Shown here: piece after piece, positions 8,087-19,862 of the stretch
Layout of the letters: each line of letters opens with the position of its first letter
Numbering within the stretch: the stretch's first letter is position 1
Assembly (NCBI GenBank): GCA_903839675.1
Contig: CAIMDB010000012.1
Location: 1 to 64,000 of the forward strand
From: an uncultured Sphingomonadales bacterium
GTDB lineage: Bacteria; Pseudomonadota; Alphaproteobacteria; Sphingomonadales; Sphingomonadaceae
Reading direction: 5' to 3'
Length of the DNA stretch: 64,000 bases
The notes under the pieces: model-generated
Told to the model about the DNA's origin: nothing
The model's input: the letters and a program-made list of their open reading frames with translations, nothing else
Databases searched by the model: none
Position numbers and translations under genes: made by a program

Positions 8087-10188
8087 TGTGGTGACCCCTC
8101 GGCAGGCGGGGGAGGGACGTTCGTTGTTGAGGACGAAACGGGCGCGCCTGCGGTTTCAGGCTCAGGCGACGCTGCGGCATCCCGGTTGACAGGGGCGCCG
8201 GTGTCGAGCCGTTCTTCAATCTCCGTCGTTTTCTTGATCTCGGAATCCTCGACGCTGCCCTCGGCCGCAGCTTGAACGGCTGTTTTGGGGTCGCTTGCGG
8301 CTTTCCATGCAGCCGCCTTTCGGGCCATGCGCGTGTTTACGTCACCACCCCAACCGGCCTCGAGGGCTGTAAGCTCCTCCATCGCCTTTGCGGGATCATA
8401 GAGGTATGTCATCATGCTCTTGGCGACGGGTGCAGCCGCGCGCGCGCCGCCCATGCCATGTTCGATGACAACGGCGCCCGCATATCGCGGCTTTTCAACA
8501 GGCGCGAAGAAGACGAACAGGCCGTGGTCCCGATATTTCCAGTTGCCGGATTGGCCCCGCTGGCCGCCTTTAATTGCGCGCACCTGCGCCGTCCCAGTCT
8601 TTCCGGCCATCCGAATGCCTTCCAATGGCAAACGGCTCCGCACAGCGGTGCCAGCGCCGTTGACCACCAGATCCATCCCGTCCCGCACAACCTGCAACTG
8701 CTCCTCTGAAAAGGGCAGACGAGCAGCCGGCTTTCGCTGGCCATGAATGAGATAGGGGTCGAGCATCTTGCCCGATGCAATCCGCGCGGACATTATCGCC
8801 AGTTGGAGTGGGCTGGTCAAAACATAGCCTTGGCCAATGGTCGCGTTCAGCGTGTCCGACTGAGACCAATCCTGATCAAATTTCTTGCGCTTCCAGGCGC
8901 TGTCAGGGACTGTTCCGTAGCGCTGCGACGGCATGGGAAGGTCAAATTCCTTACCCAGGCCAAGCATCTTCGCAACGGGTGCAATGCGATCATAGCCAAT
9001 GCGACGGCCCATTGAATAGAAATAGGTGTTGCAGCTCTTCATGAGCGCGTTGCGCATGTTCATGGGGCCGTGATGGCCAAGGCATCGGAAGGTGCGCGAC
9101 CCGAGGGTATACCCCCCATTGCAATAAACGGTTTCTTCCGGATCGACGCCATTCTGCAGTAAAGCGAGTGCGGCGGCAGGCTTAACGGTGGACCCCGGTG
9201 GGTAGAGGCCTTGCATCGCCTTGTTGAGCATCGGGATGTGGTCATCCTCCTGCAACATCCGCCACTCAATCCGCCCGATCCCGTCGGAAAAGCTGTTGGG
9301 ATCGAAGGATGGCATAGAACTGAGGGTCAATATGCCACCCGTCTCACAGTCGATCACAACGGCGGAACCAGATTCAAGGCCAAGGCGTCGCCCGGTATAC
9401 GCTTGCAGCCCTGCGTCGACGGTCAGCTTTACGGTTTTCCCCGGCATGTCAGGACGTGTGGCGAGATCGCGGACCAGCTTGCCACGCGCGGTGACTTCGG
9501 TTCCCTTCGCACCCGGTAACCCGCGAAGGGTCACTTCCTGGGTCTTTTCCAAGCCGTCCTTGCCGATCTTGAAGCCGGGTGTGATGAGCAGCGGATCCCG
9601 CTTTTCTTCATAGTCTTTGGCGGAGGCCGCACCGACATAGCCGATCAGATGCCCTACACTTGCGCCTTCGGGGTAGTAACGGGTGAAAAACTCGCTGGGG
9701 GCAACGCCCGGCATTTCGGCAGTCCTTAGACTGACCGCAGCGAACGTTTCCCAATCAATGTTTTCCGCCACTGGAACGGGTTGAAACCCGGCTGCCTTTT
9801 TAAGGTCTGCCCGCACCCGTTCAACATCAATGGGCGTCAGCCGCATAACTTGGGCGAGTTCCGTCAGGACCGCGTCCTTATCGGCCAGTCGATCCGGGAT
9901 AAGGTCTACCCGAAACGCGGTTCGGTTGAGCGCGATAGGACGGCCATTTCGGTCGACGATCCAGCCACGCCGGGGTGGAATGATCTGAAGGTTAACCCGG
10001 TTGCTCTCTGCTAGGAGTGCGTATTTCTCGTTCTCCGCGACCGCGAGCCAAGCCATGCGTCCGGCGAGCAACACGCCAATCCCAACCTGCGTGCCCCCAA
10101 GGAAGAAGGCGCGTCTCGAAAACGTAAACTGCTGCTGTGCTTCGGTGACTTGCCGATTGGCCCCGAACAGAAGTTTCAGAGGGTCCAT
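8083..10188 (-). CDS. mrdA: Penicillin-binding protein 2 (elongation transpeptidase)
   Basis: About 701 aa. An N-terminal membrane anchor (residues about 28-48) is followed by a PBP dimerisation domain and a transpeptidase domain with the active-site motif STVKP, an SCN-like motif (KSCNTYFYSMG) and KTGTAQV. It crosslinks peptidoglycan in the elongasome with RodA. I chose the ATG at 10188 (MDPLKLLFG), which overlaps mreD by 13 bp; an in-frame start at 10212 would add eight residues. The C-terminal 80 residues are low-complexity, rich in A, E, P and T, and probably not part of the catalytic fold. Confidence 0.95.
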   Translation of the reverse strand: MDPLKLLFGANRQVTEAQQQFTFSRRAFFLGGTQVGIGVLLAGRMAWLAVAENEKYALLAESNRVNLQIIPPRRGWIVDRNGRPIALNRTAFRVDLIPDRLADKDAVLTELAQVMRLTPIDVERVRADLKKAAGFQPVPVAENIDWETFAAVSLRTAEMPGVAPSEFFTRYYPEGASVGHLIGYVGAASAKDYEEKRDPLLITPGFKIGKDGLEKTQEVTLRGLPGAKGTEVTARGKLVRDLATRPDMPGKTVKLTVDAGLQAYTGRRLGLESGSAVVIDCETGGILTLSSMPSFDPNSFSDGIGRIEWRMLQEDDHIPMLNKAMQGLYPPGSTVKPAAALALLQNGVDPEETVYCNGGYTLGSRTFRCLGHHGPMNMRNALMKSCNTYFYSMGRRIGYDRIAPVAKMLGLGKEFDLPMPSQRYGTVPDSAWKRKKFDQDWSQSDTLNATIGQGYVLTSPLQLAIMSARIASGKMLDPYLIHGQRKPAARLPFSEEQLQVVRDGMDLVVNGAGTAVRSRLPLEGIRMAGKTGTAQVRAIKGGQRGQSGNWKYRDHGLFVFFAPVEKPRYAGAVVIEHGMGGARAAAPVAKSMMTYLYDPAKAMEELTALEAGWGGDVNTRMARKAAAWKAASDPKTAVQAAAEGSVEDSEIKKTTEIEERLDTGAPVNRDAAASPEPETAGAPVSSSTTNVPPPPAEGSPQ

Positions 10189-10691
10189 CGAAGAACGTCT
10201 AACCGCGCGCATAGGCGCACCATAAGTGGGAATATGAGGATGGACACAATGATTTGCGGCAAAAGGACAACCGCGCTTGTGTTTCCGCCACTGGAATCAG
10301 CAATGGCAAGTCCGACCAAAAGGACGACGGCGACCATCGTTCCGGCAATGGCCCAGTCCTGACGGAAATCCCGCCACATCATCCAACGGTCAAAGATATC
10401 GAGCACAAGAAACACCAACGTCCAAAGCAGCATTGCAGAACCGAGCGGCTGACCGCTGAAGATGTCGTCGAAAAAGCCCAATGGCAAGGCCGCCCAGACG
10501 GGCCAAAGATCGCGCACGATCATCCGCCAAGCGAGCAGGATGAGGAGACCGAAAGGCGGCAGGAGCGGAAACACAGATATCTGCGGGATAAGGACCGTCA
10601 TAGACCCGAGCATGACCGAAAGCGCTGGAACGCCAATCAGCGCCCAGCGGGAGGCAACGCGGTTGAGACGAGGCTCATAGCCGCGTGCCAT
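10176..10691 (-). CDS. mreD: Rod shape-determining protein MreD
   Basis: Small hydrophobic membrane protein (171 aa, about five helices) located between mreC and mrdA. Sequence conservation in MreD is low; the assignment rests on size, membrane pattern, the PFGLLILLAWRMI...WPVWAALPLGFFDDIFSGQP region and operon position. Its ATG overlaps the mreC stop by one base, and its 3' end overlaps mrdA. Confidence 0.9.
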   Translation of the reverse strand: MARGYEPRLNRVASRWALIGVPALSVMLGSMTVLIPQISVFPLLPPFGLLILLAWRMIVRDLWPVWAALPLGFFDDIFSGQPLGSAMLLWTLVFLVLDIFDRWMMWRDFRQDWAIAGTMVAVVLLVGLAIADSSGGNTSAVVLLPQIIVSILIFPLMVRLCARLDVLRWTL

Positions 10692-11575
10692 CAGTCTTCC
10701 TTTGCCTCACCGATTTGCGACGGCGCAGGGGGAGGGGGTGTCTGATAAATGGGTTCCACCTCCGCATAATCGAGACGTGTCGGATCTGCCATCGGTCGGG
10801 CTTTCGTTCCTTCACGGCCGCGGTCGATGGCGCGCGCCACAGAAATGCCGGGCCGGTATATTCCGCCGGAACCGGAAGTGACGAAGATGTCGCCGGGCTT
10901 GAATTGGACGTCGCTGGTCAACGGACGCAGGATGAGGCGGCCATCGCCTGTCCCGATAGCGAGAGCGGGGGCGCCGTCAACGGAGCGTTTGACAGGGGTC
11001 ACATTGCCGCCGTCCACAATGAGCAGCACACGGGCACTGACACGCCCCACGCTGACGACGCGGCCGACAAGGCCGTCAGGTCCGACAACGGGTTGTCCGT
11101 TGGCGACACCGTCCGAAGCTCCGGCGGACAATGTGGCATATCGTCTGCTGCTCGAACCTGTAGAACTGACGAGTGACGCCCGCGTGATTGGCTGGATCGC
11201 GTCGGTCTTTAGCCCCAGAAGTTGCTTTAACCGTCGGTTTTCTTGTCGCAACACGTCGGCATCGATGAGCTTGCGTTTGGATGCCGCAAGTTCCTTTGCC
11301 ATGGCCTTGTTCTTCGACGCCGCATCGAAGTAAGCACCAATGCTCTCCCCCACATCGCCGGTAGACGCCAGCGCGCTGCGCGCGGCCGAAGAAATGGGGG
11401 AGGTCATGTCGGCCAAAATGCTTTGGAGCGCGGAATGGCCATTGGGGTCAAACCGCGCCGTCAGCACAAGCAGAAGTGCAAAGCCCGCCCCTGCGACCGC
11501 GATCACATAAGAGGCAAAGATGCCATATTGGGCCCGGCGGGAAAATCCGGGGCGCCGGGGAGAGGGCGGCGCCAT
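10691..11575 (-). CDS. mreC: Rod shape-determining protein MreC
   Basis: Bitopic elongasome scaffold of about 294 aa. A short cytoplasmic N-terminus, one transmembrane helix (about residues 18-40), a coiled coil containing KELAASKRKLIDADVLRQEN, and the periplasmic beta-rich MreC core with VGPDGLVGRVVSVG. I use ATG 11575, which sits 16 bp after the mreB stop with GGGGA about ten bases upstream. A longer frame from 11632 would overlap mreB and was not preferred. The C-terminus is proline-rich. Confidence 0.92.
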   Translation of the reverse strand: MAPPSPRRPGFSRRAQYGIFASYVIAVAGAGFALLLVLTARFDPNGHSALQSILADMTSPISSAARSALASTGDVGESIGAYFDAASKNKAMAKELAASKRKLIDADVLRQENRRLKQLLGLKTDAIQPITRASLVSSTGSSSRRYATLSAGASDGVANGQPVVGPDGLVGRVVSVGRVSARVLLIVDGGNVTPVKRSVDGAPALAIGTGDGRLILRPLTSDVQFKPGDIFVTSGSGGIYRPGISVARAIDRGREGTKARPMADPTRLDYAEVEPIYQTPPPPAPSQIGEAKED

Positions 11576-11591
11576 ATCTGGCAGTCCCCGA

Positions 11592-14545
<2,954 letters not shown>

Positions 14546-14549
<4 letters not shown>

Positions 14550-15760
14550 GCTGCCTTACGCAGTTCCATGCGTTCCCAGATTTCGCACAGTGCAGATGTG
14601 AGTTCCGTCATCATTGCTTCGGTGTGCGTCGGACCCGGCGTGAAGCGCAGGCGTTCGGTACCGCGTGGGACCGTCGGGAAGTTGATGGGCTGCACATAGA
14701 CGCCATATTCGGCGAGCAGGATGTCGCTGATGCGTTTGGCCTTGACCGGATCACCGATCATTAGCGGTACGATATGCGTCACGCTGTTCATCACAGGCAG
14801 TCCGGCGTCTGCAAAGCTCTTTTTCAGGAAAGCCGCGGACGCCTGCTGCGCCTCACGCTCCTCTGAGGAGGCCTTGAGGTGACGCACGCTTGCCAGCACG
14901 CCTGCAACGAGCACAGGGGACAGCGAGGTCGTGAAGATGAAGCCGGGTGCATAAGAACGGATGACGTCCACGATCACGCGGTCAGCGGCAATATAGCCAC
15001 CCATCACACCGAAGGCTTTGCCAAGCGTACCTTCGATGATCGTAATGCGGTCAGCGACCTCATCGCGCTCTGAAATGCCGCCACCTCGCGCGCCGTACAT
15101 GCCGACGGCATGGACTTCGTCGCAATAGGTGATGGCGTTATACTTGTCGGCCAGATCGCAGATTTCGGCAATTGGCGCGATGTCTGCGTCCATTGAATAG
15201 ACGCTTTCAAAGGCGATCAGCTTGGGCGCGTCGGGGTCGGAAGCGGCGAGCAACTCTTCCAGATGGGCGAGATCATTGTGCCGCCACACCTGCTTTTCAC
15301 AGCCGGAATTGCGGATGCCCGCAATCATCGACGCGTGGTTCAACTCATCCGAATAGATGATGCAGCCTGGCAGGATCTTTGCGAGCGTTGCAAGCGTGGC
15401 TTCGTTCGAGACATAGCCTGACGTGAAGAGCAGCGCGGTTTCCTTGCCATGAAGGTCAGCCAGTTCGCCTTCCAAGTCGACATGGTAGTGCGTGTTGCCG
15501 CCGATGTTCCGTGTTCCGCCAGATCCAGCGCCAACGTCATGCAATGCCGCTTCCATGGCTGAAATGACTTTGGGATGCTGGCCCATGCCCAGATAGTCAT
15601 TGGAGCACCATACGGTGATTGGCTTTGGCCCATTGTGCCCGGCAAAGCAGCGGGCATTGGGAAAGGCACCCTTATTGCGCAGGATGTCAATAAACACCCG
15701 GTAGCGACCTTCCTCGTGAAGGCGGTCGATCGCGGCGTTGAATACCTTGCTGTAATCCAC
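14546..15760 (-). CDS. hemA: 5-aminolevulinate synthase
   Basis: PLP enzyme (404 aa) condensing glycine and succinyl-CoA to 5-aminolevulinate, the first step of heme synthesis by the alphaproteobacterial C4 route. K248 in EGTLGKAFG is the PLP lysine; the glycine-rich [13 protein letters not shown] and [13 protein letters not shown] segments are typical of alpha-oxoamine synthases. The start is GTG at 15760, with AGGA about eight bases upstream. A 15-bp palindrome at 15820-15834 suggests iron or heme control. Substrate supply ties it to the succinyl-CoA-producing genes elsewhere in the window. Confidence 0.96.
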
Positions 15761-15819
15761 GGATTAATCCTGCGAGCCAGTTTTTTGCGCCAATATCTCG
15801 TTGGCCCGCTCAACGCCAG

Positions 15820-15834
15820 TGAGAACGATTCTCA
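15820..15834. promoter_or_regulatory. Fur/Irr-like palindrome upstream of hemA
   Basis: TGAGAACGATTCTCA: two perfect 6-bp arms around three bases, 60 bp upstream of the hemA GTG. It matches the Fur-type layout TGAnAAT-n-ATTnTCA at all but one position and also resembles the Irr iron-control element (TTAGAA-n3-TTCTAA). Which regulator binds cannot be decided from sequence. Confidence 0.5.
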
Positions 15835-15982
15835 ACTCACCTTTGGACATATGTTGGACAGCATTCTTTCAGGCACGAGTTAATCGCCGTTCTACGGCCA
15901 AACGGCTCTCCTTCAGAGCGTTATGCCCAATGCAGGAGGCCGACCCGTCTTCTGGCGTGGCCCCCAGCATCTCGAGGCGTTA

Positions 15983-16684
15983 TCAGGCGTTCAAGATGTT
16001 GCGCGCCTGCCGCAACCGGAGAGCGCCACCTGCGAGACCGAACCCGGCAATCATGAGCGCCCAGGCGGCAGGTTCCGGCACGTCGCTGGATGAGATTGTG
16101 AAGGTGTATCGACCATCGCCATTTGGCGTGTCGAACACGAGAAATAGATCTCCAAGGCCGGATTGCGACACAGGGCCTATGACGCCGCTAGCTTCTGAAC
16201 AGATTGGCCCAACGACTTGGAAGAGAGCGCCAAAACAGTCATCGAAATTCAGATTGTCATACCCCAGATATCCAGAAACCACATTGCCCGTATGGCTCAG
16301 TGAGATGGTTCCTCGGGCGATAGTAAAATTCGAAATTGTGCAGTTCCCGTTTGCGTTGATGGAGCAGGTTGCCGTGCCTTCGTCCGGGCCAAAGCCGAGA
16401 TCAAACACGCCGGGCAAGGATTCGACCCAGAACTGGGAAAAGGTCGAAAATGCCTGAAAATAGTCCGCCGTTGCAAACTGTGCGTTCTGGAACTCGAGTC
16501 TGAAATAGAGCCGCTCACCGGAATTGAGTAATGTGGCGGGGGGATTGGCAAAGGCGTCTGTGGTGAAGTCACCCAAGCCGCCATTGTCGACGATAACGCC
16601 ACTGGTTCGGATAAAGGTCGCTGAGGCGGGTGCCGCCGTCGCAAGCGCGGCAGCCAGTGGAATGAACAAGGATCGAAGTCGCAT
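15983..16684 (-). CDS. Secreted PEPxxWA-CTERM protein (first of three)
   Basis: About 233 aa. The signal peptide MRLRSLFIPLAAALATAAPASA is followed by a beta-rich, cysteine-poor body without a recognised domain. The C-terminal sorting tail has VPEPAAWALMIAGFGLAGG plus a basic RLRQAR end, the PEPxxWA variant processed by an exosortase. ATG 16684 is chosen because it begins the signal peptide and has AAGGG upstream; an earlier in-frame start would add an implausible leader. The exosortase itself is not in the window. Function unknown, perhaps an extracellular matrix or surface component. Confidence 0.88.
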   Translation of the reverse strand: MRLRSLFIPLAAALATAAPASATFIRTSGVIVDNGGLGDFTTDAFANPPATLLNSGERLYFRLEFQNAQFATADYFQAFSTFSQFWVESLPGVFDLGFGPDEGTATCSINANGNCTISNFTIARGTISLSHTGNVVSGYLGYDNLNFDDCFGALFQVVGPICSEASGVIGPVSQSGLGDLFLVFDTPNGDGRYTFTISSSDVPEPAAWALMIAGFGLAGGALRLRQARNILNA

Positions 16685-16729
16685 AAAACAACCCTTTTGA
16701 GGGAGACAGACGGTGTGTCTGCCCTTCAT

Positions 16730-16743
16730 CAAGAATATTCTTG
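16730..16743. promoter_or_regulatory. 14-bp perfect palindrome upstream of the PEP-CTERM gene
   Basis: CAAGAATATTCTTG is a perfect palindrome 46-59 bp upstream of the start at 16684, where an operator or promoter element would lie. No regulator gene is adjacent, so it cannot be assigned. Confidence 0.35.
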
Positions 16744-16849
16744 CGACCCGACGGTTTGTTTTCAGGAGCGCCCCCACGAACAGTAGTGCGCGGAAGCAGT
16801 GATCAAGCTAGCATCGGTCTTCCATTATACAAGGCCAAAAGCGCCAAAC

Positions 16850-17305
16850 TTACTCACTCTTTGCATCTACAAGTCGCGGCTTATCCGTGCTCCGGATCGG
16901 AACCGCGGTGGAGGTCATCGTAGCCAGCAGTTTTCCGGTTTCGTCGCGAAGCTCTGCTTCCAGAAAGCAGCTGGACCGTCCCATCTTGATGCAACGTCCT
17001 TCGGCGAGAAGCAGACCGGGATAGGCAGGGTTGAGGAAACTCGACTTGAGTTCGAGGCTCGCGATGAATCCCGGCTCCCCAAGCGCCACAATGCCTGCAT
17101 GAGCCGCGCAATCATCCAGCATGGCGGAGACAATCCCGCCCTGAATTGTCCCGCGTGGATTGGTCAGGCGCTCATCAGGCTGAAAAGACATGCGAACGAT
17201 GCCCTTTTCCTGATCGACACCGAGGACCTTCATACCGAACAGGGGGCCTGTGGGCGGTTGTTTGGAATTGAAACGCTCGATCAACTGGGCCTCGGTCAGC
17301 GGCAT
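16850..17305 (-). CDS. PaaI-type hotdog thioesterase
   Basis: 151 aa, single hotdog domain. The helix segment RGTIQGGIVSAMLDDCAAHAG and the strand GFIASLELKSSFLNPAYPG match the 4HBT/PaaI family that hydrolyses acyl-CoA thioesters; the substrate cannot be predicted. It lies nine bases downstream of murI on the same strand and may be co-transcribed. A second hotdog gene from a different subgroup is at 22018. Confidence 0.85.
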   Translation of the reverse strand: MPLTEAQLIERFNSKQPPTGPLFGMKVLGVDQEKGIVRMSFQPDERLTNPRGTIQGGIVSAMLDDCAAHAGIVALGEPGFIASLELKSSFLNPAYPGLLLAEGRCIKMGRSSCFLEAELRDETGKLLATMTSTAVPIRSTDKPRLVDAKSE

Positions 17306-17314
17306 GATATTCCC

Positions 17315-18109
17315 CTAAAGATAGTCGATTTTTGTCAGGCTATAGGCGTCGAGCGCGGGCTGCAGCGCCTTTGCCCAATCATCCTGTATTGAGAACACGG
17401 CGCGTCCAGCGGGCAGGGTCGGCCAGTCCTGCCCTTTGGTCAGATGGGCCGTGCGCCGTGCAATGCCTTCTCCGGAATCGACAAGGGTCAAGTTTGGCGG
17501 GCTTGCCGCGCTGATTTCCCGCGCCAGCAGGGGGAAGTGCGTGCAGGCGAGCACGATGGCATCGATCTGGTCTCCGTTTGGTTGGCCGAAAAGACCGTCC
17601 ATCACCAGGCGCATCGCTTCAGTTGTTGGCGGATGGCCGCGTAGTTTGGCCTCGGCCATGTCGACCAAATCTGCGGAGCCATGCCGGAGAACACGGCAGT
17701 CGCTCGCAAATTCGGCGACCAGATTGTCGACATAGGGCTGGCGCACCGTGGCTTCGGTTCCAAGCACGCCAATCACGCGAGACTTTGAAAGAAGCGCCGC
17801 CGGTTTAACCGCAGGCACGGTGCCGACCACCGGCAGGTCCAGTGCAGACCGGACATGCGCCAATGCGATGGTGGAGGCCGTATTGCAGGCAATGACGATG
17901 ATGCGCGGGTGGTAGCGTTCGACAAGGCGCCCCAGCAGGGCCGGCACACGCGCGGCAATCTCGGCTTCGCTCTTGGTTCCATAGGGATAGCCGGCATTGT
18001 CCGCCGCATAGACGATGGACGCCTTAGGGAGCGCGCGCCGGATATGCTGGAGGACAGAAAGACCCCCGACGCCGGAATCGAAAACGAGTATGGGACGTTC
18101 ATCGGACAT
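17315..18109 (-). CDS. murI: Glutamate racemase
   Basis: Cofactor-independent racemase (264 aa) making D-glutamate for peptidoglycan. Both catalytic cysteine motifs are present: VIACNTAST and VLACTHFPLL, along with the N-terminal FDSGVGGLSVL and the AADNAGYPYGTKS loop. ATG 18109 (MSDERPILVFDSG) is used; a longer frame would run into the plsY promoter. Divergent from plsY with 71 bp between the starts. Confidence 0.95.
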   Translation of the reverse strand: MSDERPILVFDSGVGGLSVLQHIRRALPKASIVYAADNAGYPYGTKSEAEIAARVPALLGRLVERYHPRIIVIACNTASTIALAHVRSALDLPVVGTVPAVKPAALLSKSRVIGVLGTEATVRQPYVDNLVAEFASDCRVLRHGSADLVDMAEAKLRGHPPTTEAMRLVMDGLFGQPNGDQIDAIVLACTHFPLLAREISAASPPNLTLVDSGEGIARRTAHLTKGQDWPTLPAGRAVFSIQDDWAKALQPALDAYSLTKIDYL

Positions 18110-18180
18110 CGGGACTTGCCCTTGCACAATTGGAGCCTCTATCAAACTGGAAAAGTCGGGGCCAACGGGAGACAACGCCA

Positions 18181-18777
18181 ATGCCAATCTGGATCGCAGC
18201 TGCGCTCTCTCTGCTCATAGGCTATCTGTTGGGGGCCATTCCTTTTGGCGTTTTGTTGACCCGGTCGTTCGGCGCAGGGGATCTTCGGCAAATCGGCTCC
18301 GGCAATATCGGCGCGACCAACGTGTTGCGCACCGGCCGCAAGGGTCTGGCAGCCGCAACGCTCGTTCTGGATGCGCTGAAAGGGGTCGCCGCTGTCTTGA
18401 TAGGCGGTGCGCTTGTGCCGGGCGGCGAACTGCTGGGTGCGGTGGGCGCTTTTTACGGGCATCTGTTTCCGATCTGGCTGCGCTTTCAAGGCGGCAAGGG
18501 GGTCGCGACCCTGCTCGGCATTTGCTTTGCGCTCGATTGGCGGATCGGGGCGATTTACGTGGTGTGCTGGCTGGGGGGCATGGCCTTGACCCGGATTTCC
18601 TCGGTCGGTGGGCTTGTCGCGGCAGTTTCTGCGCCGGTTGCGGCGATCCTGTTCGACAACGTCGCGATGGCGGTGATGTTAACAGCGCTCGCGATATCGG
18701 TGTTGTGGAAACACTCGGACAATATCAGCCGCTTGGCCGCAGGGACCGAACCACGCATTGGCCAGAAAAGCGAGTGA
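18181..18777 (+). CDS. plsY: Acyl-phosphate glycerol-3-phosphate acyltransferase
   Basis: Integral membrane enzyme (198 aa, about five helices) that transfers an acyl group from acyl-phosphate to glycerol-3-phosphate, the first step of phospholipid synthesis. Three conserved motifs are visible: GSGNIGATNVLRTG, FQGGKGVATLLG and a C-terminal LWKHSDNISRL..GTEPRIG. ATG 18181 begins at MPIWIAA. The stop overlaps the dprA GTG start, so the two are likely co-expressed. Confidence 0.95.
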   Translation: MPIWIAAALSLLIGYLLGAIPFGVLLTRSFGAGDLRQIGSGNIGATNVLRTGRKGLAAATLVLDALKGVAAVLIGGALVPGGELLGAVGAFYGHLFPIWLRFQGGKGVATLLGICFALDWRIGAIYVVCWLGGMALTRISSVGGLVAAVSAPVAAILFDNVAMAVMLTALAISVLWKHSDNISRLAAGTEPRIGQKSE

Positions 18778-19862
18778 GCTTGTCCTCTGCCGAGCGAACT
18801 GACCGGTTGCGGTTGATCCGCTCCGCCAACATTGGGCCAGTGACGTACGTTCAACTCCTGCGGCGTTTCGGCAGCGCGGCGGCAGCGCTGGAGGCGATAC
18901 CCCATTTGGCGGCGCGGGCAGGCGGCAAGGCGCCGCGTCTTGCTTCCTTGGAAGAAGTGCGTCGGGAGATGGAGGACGTCGCTCGAGCCGGTGCGCGGCA
19001 TCTTTTTCTTGGGGATACGGATTATCCCCGATTATTGGCAGAGATTGACACGGCACCGCCCGTTCTGACTGTCCGAGGGGACGCAGCCCTCGCCAATCGC
19101 AACTGCGTCGCCATCGTCGGCGCGCGCAATGCCTCTGCGGCGGCCTGCCGGTTCGCCCGCGAACTGGCGACAGGATTGGCCCGTGAGGGCGTCATCGTTG
19201 TTTCCGGGCTGGCGCGCGGCATCGATACGAATGCCCATGTCGGGTCGCTCGATGGCGGCACGGTTGGGGTGATCGCGAGCGGGATCGACATTGCCTATCC
19301 TCCGGAAAATGCGGCGCTTCAGGAAGAAGTTGCCCAACGCGGCTTCCTCATTGCGGAACAACCGCTGGGGCGGGAACCACTCGCCCGCCATTTTCCCTAT
19401 CGCAACCGCATTATCGCCGGAATGTCGGTCGGGACGGTGGTCGTGGAGGCAGCGCCCAAATCTGGGTCGCTCATTACGGCGCGGTTGGCCAACGAAGCGG
19501 GCAGGGAGGTGATGGCGGTGCCCGGATCCCCACTTGATCCACGCGCACAGGGTTGCAACCAGTTGATCCGGGACGGGGCGACACTCATCCAGAATGCGGC
19601 GGACGTGATGGAGACAATTCGTCCTATTGCGGGGCATGTGGCGCAGCGGGCCTTCGATTATAATGCCGAGCCTATTGGCGGTGATGCTTCAGATGCCGAA
19701 CGCGCGGAGATCACCAGCCTGTTGTCGCCGGTGCCGGTGGCGGTTGATGAGATCGTCCGGCAGGCTGATTGCCCGCCCGCACTTGTCCAACTCATTCTGC
19801 TAGAACTCGAACTCGCCGGTCGGCTTGAACGCCATGCTGGCGGACGCGTCAGCCTTTGCTAA
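18774..19862 (+). CDS. dprA: DNA-processing protein DprA
   Basis: 362 aa. DprA loads RecA on incoming single-stranded DNA during transformation. The Rossmann core has VAIVGARNASAAACRFA, VVSGLARGIDTNAH and GVIASGIDIAYPPEN; a C-terminal winged-helix-like segment (VDEIVRQADCPPALVQLILLE) completes the family layout. The start is GTG 18774, overlapping plsY (GTGA). A much longer open frame continues upstream, but that part is plsY and murI out of frame. The 3' end overlaps the DUF418 gene by 14 bp. Confidence 0.93.
   Translation: MSLSSAERTDRLRLIRSANIGPVTYVQLLRRFGSAAAALEAIPHLAARAGGKAPRLASLEEVRREMEDVARAGARHLFLGDTDYPRLLAEIDTAPPVLTVRGDAALANRNCVAIVGARNASAAACRFARELATGLAREGVIVVSGLARGIDTNAHVGSLDGGTVGVIASGIDIAYPPENAALQEEVAQRGFLIAEQPLGREPLARHFPYRNRIIAGMSVGTVVVEAAPKSGSLITARLANEAGREVMAVPGSPLDPRAQGCNQLIRDGATLIQNAADVMETIRPIAGHVAQRAFDYNAEPIGGDASDAERAEITSLLSPVPVAVDEIVRQADCPPALVQLILLELELAGRLERHAGGRVSLC

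Noticed and set aside
18015-18773. Upstream extension of the dprA frame
   Set aside because: It overlaps murI and plsY, both certain genes in other frames; the translated extension has no DprA similarity.
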